Shown piece by piece: positions 14,970-21,761 of a DNA stretch of 21,761 nt. The stretch comes from Myxococcales bacterium. GTDB lineage: Bacteria; Myxococcota; Myxococcia; Myxococcales; Myxococcaceae. Made by a program: the position numbers and the translations under genes. The first letter of the stretch is position 1. Each line of letters opens with the position of its first letter. A model generated the notes under the pieces. It made no database searches, had not been told where the DNA came from, and saw nothing but the letters and a program-made list of their open reading frames with translations. Location: NCBI GenBank assembly GCA_003153055.1, contig PMBV01000019.1, positions 1 through 21,761 on the forward strand, read 5' to 3'.

Positions 14970-17119
14970 TCAGAGTTCGAGAACGTACCCCACTCGCGCG
15001 CCAGCGCCGCCTGCATTCAGCTTGGCGAGCGTGGAGTCGAGCCGGGCGTAGAGGAACCCCAGCTCGAGCTCCAGCCGACCCGGCCCGAGTCGGCGAGACA
15101 CCGAGGCCGCGACCTCGACCCCTGGCAAGACACGCGTCTGACGAGCGTCGCCGACGCCGACCAGCGCCACCTGCAACGAGGGCCCGACCGCCCCGCGGAA
15201 CCCCCACGCCCCCCACTGCTCGAGCCAACTCACCAGGAAGGACGCGGGCACCAGGTACGCCCAGGCCCGGTACGACTCCTCGCGCAGGACCGCGGTTGCC
15301 GAGGCGCTGTACACCCCCGCCCGCAGCTCCAGCCCCAGCCGCTCCTCGAGCACGGGCAGGCGAGTGCCCACGCCCACGACGCCCCAGTACGAGAGCACCG
15401 CGCCTCCGTTGGCGATGAGCCCGACACTGGCCGACAGCCACGCCGGCGAGCGTCGGTGGCTCAGCGGGTACTCAACGTGAAAGTCCTGGGAGTCGATTTG
15501 GAGCACATCGTCTCCCGAGGGCGGCGGGCGCCAGCGGAGGGCCCATCGGCCGTCATGCTCCTGCGCCACCTGTTCGAGCGCGCCCCGCTTCACCGCGAAC
15601 GACGGCGTGGCCTTGCGGACGAGCCGGCCCAGGCGATCGACCACGTCGACGTGCACCACCGCCCCCTGGCTCTCCACCTTCGCGCTGGCGACCGGTGGAA
15701 CGCCCGAGAAGACCTCGAGGGCCGCCGAGAAGGGCGACGCCTTGAGCGGCGGCGTCAGCGCACGCACTCTGACGCGGTGCCACCCCTGGGCGAGCGGGGG
15801 CGTCATGGTGCTAGTTCCCCGCTGCACCGGGAGCACGTCACCGTCGAGCTCCACTTGATAGTCCGAGGCACCTGCCACGGGCCCCCAGGAGACCTCGAGC
15901 GGCGCGCCCACCTCGTGGTCGAGCGGCTGGGAGAGAAACAGTGGAGTCGGCAAAGCCGTCACTGGCGGTCGCTCGAAGGCCCGCGGTGCCGAGACAAAGA
16001 GCTGTGGCCTTTCGCGTCCTTCGCTTGCACTCGCCAACGGTAGTGGCCGACGGCCAGCTCGGGCGAGCGCCACTGGGTCTGGGCGGTGACGGCTTCGAGG
16101 GGAGCTCCCTCATCGGGCGTCACCTCGACCCGGTAGCTCGCCGCGGTGGGCACGGGCGCCCAGGTGAGCTCGGCGTCGAGGAGCACACGCTCGCCCTTGG
16201 GTTGGGGCGTCGGCAGCTTCACTTTGAACCACGCCTCTGGGCTCCACTCGCCGGGGGTGCCCGCCGAGTCGACTCCGGCCACCCGCCAGCGGTAGTCGGC
16301 GGCCGCGGTGGGCTTGAACGTCAGGCGGGGCTCGACGGCCGGCATCGAGGTGCGCTCCTTCGTTTCGTCGAGGGCCTCCACGAGGTAACGGGTGGCGCAG
16401 GCCACTTCGCCCCAGGTCAGCGCCACCTGCGTCGCCCCCAGCCAGGCGTCGGGCGCGGGTCTCAAGCGAGGCGCCGACAGCCGCACCGAGAAGGCACGCA
16501 CGGGCCCTGGCCCCGTCTTGCGACCTCCCCGGTCCACCGCGCTCGCCCGCAGGTACCACGAGCCCGCGCCCAGGGAGCCGAGGTTGAAGACGAAAGTCGC
16601 CTGACGAAGCACGGTGGGCGAGCCGAAGTCGGCAGTGCTCGAGAGCTCGAGCAGGTACTCCTTCACCAGCAGCGAAGGGGCCAGCTCGGCCTCGAAGGAG
16701 CCACCGCAGGCGACCTTCGCGCCTTCGAGCGGGCGGAGAATTTCGGGGACCGTCGAGTCGACCGAGAGGGCCAAGGGAGCGCTCCACTCGCTCGGGCGCC
16801 CGTCGGCGTCGACGGTGCGCACCCGCCACCAGTGGGTCTGGGTCGGGAGGCGCTCCCAGCGGTAGCTCGGCGTCGGGGTTCGCGTCTGCAGCACGACCTC
16901 GGAGAACCCTGAGTCCTTGGAGATCTGCAGCTCGTACGCCTTCGCCCCGGGGACCTCCTTCCACCGGAGGACGATGCGGACCGATTGGGCCCAGCTCACC
17001 GAGGCCAGGAGGATCGCCACCAGGAGCCCCGAGCGGCCGAGCGCGCCAAGGGCAGCCGCGCGAGCGGACCGTGGGGGCCGAAACGTGGGAGGTGGCTCGC
17101 TCACGAACGCTCTGGGCAT
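14970..17119 (-). CDS. Fibronectin-III-like surface protein with C-terminal beta-barrel, split by a frameshift
   Basis: From ATG 17119 a long signal peptide (GRSGLLVAILLASVSWAQ) precedes four ~85-residue beta-sandwich repeats with the hallmarks W..V.GA..Y.L and YRWRV.A.D..G..S.WS (for example VRIVLRWKEVPGAKAYELQI and YRVEVTPDEG). The first frame fails near 16018, after VQAKDAKG. A second frame resumes immediately with RPQLFVSAPRAFERP and a fifth repeat (VSWGPVAGASDYQVELDGD). A further strand-rich domain and an outer-membrane-barrel-like C-terminus ending GARVGYVLEL follow. One missing base in GCGAAAGGCCACAG explains the shift, by mutation or sequencing error. With the shift corrected the product is about 716 residues. 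It heads an operon with the histidine kinase. Function is unknown; an adhesive or sensory surface role is likely. Confidence 0.75.
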
Positions 17120-17434
17120 CTTGCCAGCCCCAGTGGGGAGCGCCAGTCGACGAACGGGAGGCCGCAGTGCGAGACTGCTCCCCATTTGGGAGGGGGCTTG
17201 AGGACGCCCATCAAGCAACAGGGTGCGATGCGAGCTCCGAACTCGACCGTCAGTGCTCCATACGGGCCGACCTTGGAAGCGCTCGCAAGATCGATCGGCC
17301 AAGGTCCTCTGCGCCCGGCCGCTCCTTCTCATCCAGAACCAGCTTGCCCACTCGACCCAACAGCGTCTGACATGCCCTTCCGTCCCATCCACCAACAGCC
17401 TTCGAATTCTGAATTCTGAAGCCACCCATAGAAG
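17120..17434. other. Non-coding gap between the RHS locus and the surface-protein gene
   Basis: The region is less GC-rich in its right half. No start with a ribosome site gives a recognisable product. A tandem GAATTCT/GAATTCT occurs at 17404-17417. The minus-strand promoter of the surface-protein/histidine-kinase operon should lie here, but I cannot place it. Confidence 0.4.
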
Positions 17435-17857
17435 CTACAGAGACTGGGCACCGACAGGACACACATACAGATCAACATCAAGCCCAATGCCGAGCTTGGC
17501 GATAGCGGCAACAAGTGGAGCCTCGAGGAATATCGGTGGTGTTCTTGACCTGACATATACTGCGCACAGAAAGAACCCGCGCCAGCCACGAACCGACCCC
17601 AAGACATCTAGGCCTCGCGGCAGCTTGTCTAGAAGCGCTAGGACATGCTCTGCTGGCACGCAGGTGGTTGGCAGCTCTGACTTCAGGATCCAGCCGCCCT
17701 CCTTCCTAAGAGGACCCTTGATCTCAGGATCGTTGGCGACCCATGCCCTGCTTGGTTGCAGCCCCAGTGCTGTGCTGATCGAGTTTGGGCTTCCATCGAA
17801 CCCAACGATTCGAAGCTCCACTCGGCACTCCCAATCAGGCACTTCCGGGTTGTTCAT
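17435..17857 (-). CDS. DUF4279-family protein, likely immunity to a decayed RHS tip
   Basis: The protein has 140 residues. It begins MNNPEVPDWECRVELRIVGF, followed by ISTALGLQPSRAWVANDPE, then GGWILKSELP, a helix (AEHVLALLDKLPRGLDVL), FFLCAVYVRS, and ends IFLEAPLVAAIAKLGIGLDV. This is the full DUF4279 pattern: N-terminal Trp/strand, 'aLGl.Ps.aW', a Trp in the middle, and a C-terminal 'l...a.LGi.ldv'. Its ATG overlaps the TGA of the upstream RHS tip (CGATGA), so the two were translationally coupled. The toxin partner is frameshifted; the immunity gene is intact. Immunity is inferred from position. Confidence 0.8.
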   Translation of the reverse strand: MNNPEVPDWECRVELRIVGFDGSPNSISTALGLQPSRAWVANDPEIKGPLRKEGGWILKSELPTTCVPAEHVLALLDKLPRGLDVLGSVRGWRGFFLCAVYVRSRTPPIFLEAPLVAAIAKLGIGLDVDLYVCPVGAQSL

Positions 17858-18146
17858 CGCCCGCCTCCAGTGCTCTGCTCTCCCAAGGTCGACCCGGGCG
17901 GCGGGCTGAGGAACAGGCCGAAATCATTGATATTGATTCCCGTCGGATCTCCCGGGCCGTTTCCCGCTATGGGCTTGACGACGATATCGCCGCCCGTCCC
18001 CCCACATCAGCGTCGCGAAATACTCCACATCGGGATCCTCCAACATTGTGCGTCACTTTCTGGCTCTCGAACTCCAGAGGCGAGCCCCGCGGGACTTCTC
18101 GCAAGTTTTCCGCGGGCCGTACCCTTTCCCTCAAGAAACTTGATCA
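17854..18146 (-). pseudogene. RHS C-terminal toxin tip fragment, frameshifted
   Basis: The last 48 codons before the TGA at 17854-17856 read GTGGDIVVKPIAGNGPGDPT, then GININDFGLFLSPPPGSTLG. Upstream, the product continues in two other frames: EDPDVEYFATLMW (18040-17999) and ENLREVPRGSPLEFESQKV (18107-18051). One extra base at each of two G-rich points (near 18041 and 18001) would join the three into one reading. Above ~18146 I find no RHS core. The piece sits exactly where a displaced tip would be, between an upstream immunity gene and its own coupled DUF4279 gene. The tip's biochemical activity is not recognisable. Confidence 0.55.
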
Positions 18147-18235
18147 GACCAGCGCTCGGGGCCCTCGCTCTCAACGCACGCAGTCACGACCGGTTGTCCT
18201 GGTTCCGTGTACGCTACTTCCGTCGCAGAGACACT

Positions 18236-18613
18236 CTATAGGTACCAAGAAATCCGCAGGTCAACCGAGAGCGCGGAGAGGTCGCGCATCAATGATGCTG
18301 GAAAGAGCGCTTGCCGCTCCTCCGGCTCGCTGAGAACTCCGACATCAAGCTCACTGCTGCCTCCCAGCGCGGCAACCGCCAGAATCTCCGGCCCCGAGTC
18401 GCGCACGAACCCCTGAATGAGCTCAAACATCCTCGACCATCCCTCTGCCCGACCCACGAGCACGTTGAATCCCGCTTCCGTCCTCGCACGCTTGCCGACG
18501 AGGTCGCCCGGGCGCCAGCGAGCATCGACTTCACGCGAAACGGCGTGAAGCGCTTCGTCTAGGTTCATCTGTCGACCAGAGCACCGCCAGACCACCTCAA
18601 GCACGGTCTTCAA
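18236..18613 (-). CDS. DUF4279-like immunity candidate for the orphan RHS cassette
   Basis: The protein has 125 residues. The TTG at 18613 follows the RHS stop with no gap (TAA-TTG), and GGGAG lies inside the RHS gene nine bases upstream. The sequence has DARWRPGDLVGKRARTEAGF, a middle Trp/helix (GWSRMFELIQGFVRDSG), and SLMRDLSALSVDLRISWYL at the end. This is the 'w.pGd...' and 'l...L..Lsv.l.isWY' pattern of DUF4279, more diverged than its two relatives here. Direct abutment on the toxin gene and translational coupling make an immunity role likely. Confidence 0.72.
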   Translation of the reverse strand: MKTVLEVVWRCSGRQMNLDEALHAVSREVDARWRPGDLVGKRARTEAGFNVLVGRAEGWSRMFELIQGFVRDSGPEILAVAALGGSSELDVGVLSEPEERQALFPASLMRDLSALSVDLRISWYL

Positions 18614-19909
18614 TTATTGTAGCTCCCAGACCGGACCACGTCGGCAGATTGGGTTGTTCGGGTCGTAAAGGCAGGGGTTGATGATCGGTGGCACCGGAAG
18701 GATAAGGTCAAGAATATCGTCCACAACATCATTTCCCGTTGGGCTCTTGGTATCGCATTTCGCATCTGGCCCGGGCTTCCCCGCCTCAACCCATTCACGA
18801 TGCAGCTCTTCTGCCTCTTCCTTCCCAAGATCTGCGGCACCCTTGCCCTTGACCTTTCGGTGGTACCAATTCCAGAACTTCTTCGGCAACCCGAAGAGCT
18901 TGTCCTTTGGCGCAAGACCATCGACGTCCACGTACACCAGCGGGTTGTTGAGCGCGTAGGCGTACGTCGGGACACCCAGCCCGTCCTGAGCCATCGCCGC
19001 TACGTACGTGGGTGACTGAGCGAGGGACTCAGGAGAGAGCCACACCCCCGTCGCCGCGTCGTAGTCCCTCGCCCCAAACCTCACCAACGAAGTGTCGACG
19101 TCATACAACCCACCCGCGTACCCAAACGGCTGAAACCCGGGCTTGGTGTCCTTCTCCACCAACCCCCAAGCGTCATAGTCGATTCTCTGCGCCACCTCCC
19201 CAGTGGCCGCATTCACCACCAGCCGCACACTCCCCAGTGCGTCGTGCACATACCGGTACGTTACCCCACCCCTCACCATCACATCCGGCGAGTGCCCCAA
19301 CGTCCCGTACACATACCGTGACGTCAGAGTCCCAGTGGCATTGACTTCCCCGACGATGCGCAACTGCCCGTCATACACCCACCCCACCTGAAACGCCCCG
19401 TTCTTCCTCTTTCCGATTCTCCGCCCCCGGTAGTCGATGATGTACTCGATGGACGTGCCGTCTGGCAGCACCACCTGCGACAACTCTCCGGGGCCTTGGT
19501 ACCGGTACTCCACCGCTGATGGCCCCTCTACCTTCCACCTTCGACTCCCAAACGCGTCATATTGGTACGTCGCCCCACCCAGTGACGTCAGCCTGTCCTG
19601 CCCGTCGTACGCCCCACTCACGCCATTCGCCGTCACCCGATTGCCATCCGAGTCGTACGCCCAACTCCCGTTGGCGACTCCGTCCTTCTTCGCCTCAGTC
19701 AGCCTCAGCGCCTCGTCGTACCCGTACGCCCACTGACTCGTCTCGCCTTGCACCACCTGCGTCTTCCCCACAACTACCCCGCCATCCCAAGCCACCACCT
19801 CGCGGTACACCGACGCCCCGGCCACGCTCGTCTCCATCGACTCGAGCGCTCCGTGCACGTCGTGGCCGTACGTCGTCCACGTCGTCCTGACCCTCCACAC
19901 CTCCAACAA
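18614..19909 (-). CDS. Orphan RHS-core cassette with alternative toxin tip (5'-truncated)
   Basis: 431 codons are open, but a TGA closes the frame just upstream of 19909. The protein begins within YD repeats (AYGYDEALRLTEAKKDG, YDSDGNRVTANG, YDGQDRLTSLGG). It then has the RHS core (YVYGTLGHSPDVMVRGG, YRYVHDALGSVRLVVNAATG, FGARDYDAATGVWLSPESLA) up to the boundary NNPLVYVDVDGL. The ~100-residue tip (LPKKFWNWYHRKVKGKG, EEAEELHREWVEAGKPGPD, then a Pro/Cys-rich end) differs from the neighbouring RHS tip and is a presumed toxin domain of unknown activity. No N-terminal export domain is present, so it is a silent cassette rather than a working effector. Confidence 0.82.
   Translation of the reverse strand: MLEVWRVRTTWTTYGHDVHGALESMETSVAGASVYREVVAWDGGVVVGKTQVVQGETSQWAYGYDEALRLTEAKKDGVANGSWAYDSDGNRVTANGVSGAYDGQDRLTSLGGATYQYDAFGSRRWKVEGPSAVEYRYQGPGELSQVVLPDGTSIEYIIDYRGRRIGKRKNGAFQVGWVYDGQLRIVGEVNATGTLTSRYVYGTLGHSPDVMVRGGVTYRYVHDALGSVRLVVNAATGEVAQRIDYDAWGLVEKDTKPGFQPFGYAGGLYDVDTSLVRFGARDYDAATGVWLSPESLAQSPTYVAAMAQDGLGVPTYAYALNNPLVYVDVDGLAPKDKLFGLPKKFWNWYHRKVKGKGAADLGKEEAEELHREWVEAGKPGPDAKCDTKSPTGNDVVDDILDLILPVPPIINPCLYDPNNPICRRGPVWELQ
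19022..19890 (-). repeat. RHS core repeat, orphan copy
   Basis: DNA here closely matches 20876-21750. Long runs are shared, for example around ACATACCGGTACGT and the stretch encoding TLGHSPDV. Similarity stops at the LSPESL boundary near 19022, where the two tips diverge. It is a substrate for homologous recombination. Confidence 0.9.
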
Positions 19910-19969
19910 TCACCCACCCTGTCGTTGGACTCCGACTCAACAGCACGGGTGCCGGTACGGATTCGGTTG

Positions 19970-20314
19970 CTACCGCATTGGCAAGAACTCAGTGACTAGG
20001 TCAAGAAATCGTCCGATGGCAACAGCGTGGTCACCCGACGCACCTTCGAGGAATTTCTTCACCCACCCCTCCGGCGGGATAGCGCCCTTTTCGTCGCGCG
20101 CCCAAACCAAGAACCGGCGGTAGCCCGCGTCCTCTATCTCATTCAGCGCGAGCGCCGCCTGGAATCCTTGAATGAACGCGAAAAGTGATTGCGCCGTCGA
20201 ATCACCCGTAAACATCCACAGCGGTCGACCGCTGCGGATCTCTTGCCCAATCTGGGCCAGCACATCAAGACACCCAACCGTCCCTGGCGTGGCGGGTCTT
20301 TTTAGTAGGTCCAT
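19970..20314 (-). CDS. Candidate immunity protein for the papain-like RHS toxin
   Basis: The ATG at 20314 has GGAG about seven bases upstream. An in-frame TTG at 20335 touches the RHS stop and would add seven residues. The 114-residue product is helical and cytosolic (LDVLAQIGQEIRSG, SLFAFIQGFQAALALNEIED, GYRRFLVWARDEKGAIPPEG, AVAIGRFLDLVTEFL). I do not recognise a named family. Its position directly behind the RHS gene, size and lack of signal peptide fit an immunity protein that binds the toxin domain in the cytosol. Confidence 0.78.
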   Translation of the reverse strand: MDLLKRPATPGTVGCLDVLAQIGQEIRSGRPLWMFTGDSTAQSLFAFIQGFQAALALNEIEDAGYRRFLVWARDEKGAIPPEGWVKKFLEGASGDHAVAIGRFLDLVTEFLPMR

Positions 20315-20335
20315 TGCATCTCCGATGTCAAGCAA

Positions 20336-21761
20336 CTATGGAACTACCTTGCCATTAATCAGTTGAGTCAGATACTGCTGCAATTCCATTCCTTGAGGGC
20401 CCGTATAGGCGTCGAAAATCTTATCGCCGACGCGCACGGCAACATGCATGCCGTTTGTTGACACCTGTACGGTGCTGGCTGGATCTCCAGCCTTCAATTC
20501 AAAGCCAATCAAATCACCAACTTGACTTGTGAACCGAACATACTGTGGATTCTGCCCCAGTCTTCTGAGCCCTTCATAGATATCGTCGGCCACCCGCGAG
20601 CAGGGGCCCGCCACACGATTTGCCGCATCAAACGCGCGCTGAAGGGCAGTGAACCACGCGGGCATCTGCTCGACGCCCCTTGCGACCATGTAGATATCGG
20701 CAGCGGTTGCGAAGTCGCCCGAGGCAATGGCCGCCCACATTCTTATCTGCCACCCAAGAATCGACTGCAACCCATCGGGATCCAGGTAGCTAGTAGGATT
20801 ATCGTTCGCATAGGCGAACCTAGACGTTGGCAATCCAGCAAATGCGCGCCTCGCGATTGCCTTCGGGTCTCGCTCGAGCGACTCAGGCGACAGCCACGCC
20901 CCTGTAGCCGCATCGTAGTCCCGAGCCCCAAACCTCACCAATCCCGTCTCTGACTCATACAGTCCACCCGCATACCCAAACGGTTGGAAGCCAGGCTTCG
21001 TGTCCTTCTCCACGACGCCCCAAGAGTCATAGTCGAGCCGCTGTACCACCTCACCGGTAGCCGCATTCACCAGCAACCGCACACTCCCCAACATGTCGTG
21101 CACATACCGGTACGTCGCCCCGCCCCGCACCAGCACATCCGGCGAGTGCCCCAACGTCCCGTAGACAAACCGCGACGTCGTCGCCCCCTTCGAGTCCACT
21201 TCCCCAATCACGCGCAACTGCCCGTCGTACACCCACCCCACCTGAAACACCCCGTTGCGCTGCTTCCCCACCCGCCGCCCTCGGTAGTCGATGACGTACT
21301 CGATGGACGTCCCGTCTGGCAGCACTACCTGCGCCAACTCTCCGGGGCCCTGGTACCGGTACTCCGTCGACGACGGGCCCCCCATCCTCCACCGTCGGTT
21401 GCCCCACGCGTCATACGCGTACGTGACTCCACCCACCGACGTCAGCCTGTCCTGCCCGTCGTACGTCGCCGTCCCGGCCCCACCCACCGTCACCCGGTTC
21501 CCGTCCGCGTCGTACGCCCAGGTCGCCGACTCCGACGAGATCCCGTCCTTCGTCGCCGACGTCAGCCGCGAGGCCTCGTCGTACCCATACACCCACTGAC
21601 TCGCCTCGCCCTGCACCGTCTCCGCCTTCCCCTTCACATTGCCCGCGACGTCCCACGCCACTTCCTCCTTGAAGACGGACACGGACCCACTCGCCGACGG
21701 TACGGTCGTCTCCAGCGTCTTCACCGCCCCGTACTCGTCGTACCCGTATGTCGTCCTCACC
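20336..21761 (-). CDS. RHS-repeat polymorphic toxin, papain-like C-terminal domain (partial)
   Basis: Only the last 474 residues are in the window; the gene continues past the right edge. YD repeats (VYGYDEASRLTSATKDG, YDADGNRVTVGG) lead into the RHS core (YVHDMLGSVRLLVNAATG, FGARDYDAATGAWLSPESLE) and the boundary motif NPTSYLDPDGL. The tip is about 145 residues. A Cys (visible residue 387, in GPCSRVADDIYEGL) and a His (visible residue 439, in NGMHVAVRVGDKIFDAY), followed by Asp, form the Cys-His-Asp order of papain-fold toxin peptidases. RHS shells encapsulate and release such tips into target cells, where a cysteine-protease-like activity would act. Catalytic assignment is from pattern. Confidence 0.87.
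   Translation of the reverse strand, partial: VRTTYGYDEYGAVKTLETTVPSASGSVSVFKEEVAWDVAGNVKGKAETVQGEASQWVYGYDEASRLTSATKDGISSESATWAYDADGNRVTVGGAGTATYDGQDRLTSVGGVTYAYDAWGNRRWRMGGPSSTEYRYQGPGELAQVVLPDGTSIEYVIDYRGRRVGKQRNGVFQVGWVYDGQLRVIGEVDSKGATTSRFVYGTLGHSPDVLVRGGATYRYVHDMLGSVRLLVNAATGEVVQRLDYDSWGVVEKDTKPGFQPFGYAGGLYESETGLVRFGARDYDAATGAWLSPESLERDPKAIARRAFAGLPTSRFAYANDNPTSYLDPDGLQSILGWQIRMWAAIASGDFATAADIYMVARGVEQMPAWFTALQRAFDAANRVAGPCSRVADDIYEGLRRLGQNPQYVRFTSQVGDLIGFELKAGDPASTVQVSTNGMHVAVRVGDKIFDAYTGPQGMELQQYLTQLINGKVVP
20876..21750 (-). repeat. RHS core repeat, main-gene copy
   Basis: Partner of 19022-19890. It encodes the same core up to LSPESL, after which the toxin tips are unrelated. Same orientation, about 1.85 kb apart. 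Confidence 0.9.

Noticed and set aside
15959..16912. Long plus-strand open frames opposite the surface-protein gene
   Set aside because: They are His/Arg/Gly-rich antisense readings with no motif. The minus strand carries clear beta-sandwich repeats.
17404..17417. Tandem GAATTCT repeat as a mobile-element end
   Set aside because: Only two 7-base units, with no transposase and no matching end elsewhere in the window.
19022..21750. The paired RHS cores as an insertion sequence or composite transposon
   Set aside because: The repeats are protein-coding RHS core DNA with no transposase or inverted terminal repeats; cassette duplication explains them better.

Overview
The window is GC-rich and dense, and looks like Myxococcota (Cystobacterineae-like) DNA. 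It has two Hanks-type Ser/Thr kinases, one with the HRDVSPQN catalytic loop common in myxobacteria and a C-terminal PEGA domain. It also has a HAMP histidine kinase, an ECF sigma factor, lipoproteins with long Ser/Ala/Asp-rich stretches, and several loci of YD-repeat (RHS) polymorphic toxins. The taxonomic call is inferred from gene content only. No rRNA, tRNA, CRISPR array or complete insertion sequence was seen. LEFT PART (1-4470): an RHS-toxin graveyard read on the minus strand. At 3304-4210 an RHS gene has collapsed to about 300 codons. It keeps a lipoprotein signal and conserved N-terminal domain, then jumps directly to a C-terminal toxin tip, and is broken by frameshifts. Downstream of it are a DUF4279-type gene (likely immunity), an ELHDS-type small protein, a secreted small protein, and two membrane-anchored proteins with a BamE/SmpA-like motif. 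The first ~215 bases repeat 4311-4525 (the sequence before and including the start of the kinase gene), so 1-4310 looks like one unit of a tandem duplication with a 4310-base period. MIDDLE (4471-13146): a Ser/Thr kinase with PEGA domain, a histidine-kinase 3' remnant, a lipoprotein, a ribbon-helix-helix/GNAT toxin-antitoxin pair of the TacA/TacT type, a small acidic protein, an ECF sigma factor convergent with a second Ser/Thr kinase (which has a tiny 43-aa Cys-containing membrane protein just upstream), a divergent 80-aa zinc-finger anti-sigma-like protein, and a truncated nucleotidyltransferase. RIGHT-MIDDLE (12760-17119): a minus-strand operon of a fibronectin-III-like, beta-barrel-ended surface protein (split by one frameshift), a HAMP sensor histidine kinase, a coupled small protein and the broken nucleotidyltransferase. 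RIGHT PART (17435-21761): a second RHS locus on the minus strand. It reads, in transcription order: the end of a full RHS protein with a papain-like C-terminal toxin, its immunity gene, an orphan RHS-core cassette with a different toxin tip, a DUF4279-like immunity gene that starts immediately after the toxin stop, a frameshifted third toxin tip, and a DUF4279 gene whose ATG overlaps the tip's stop. The two RHS cores are close direct repeats. This is the layout expected for toxin-tip switching by recombination. Together the two RHS loci show three DUF4279-type genes, each directly behind a different RHS C-terminal tip; this is the most interesting pattern in the window.
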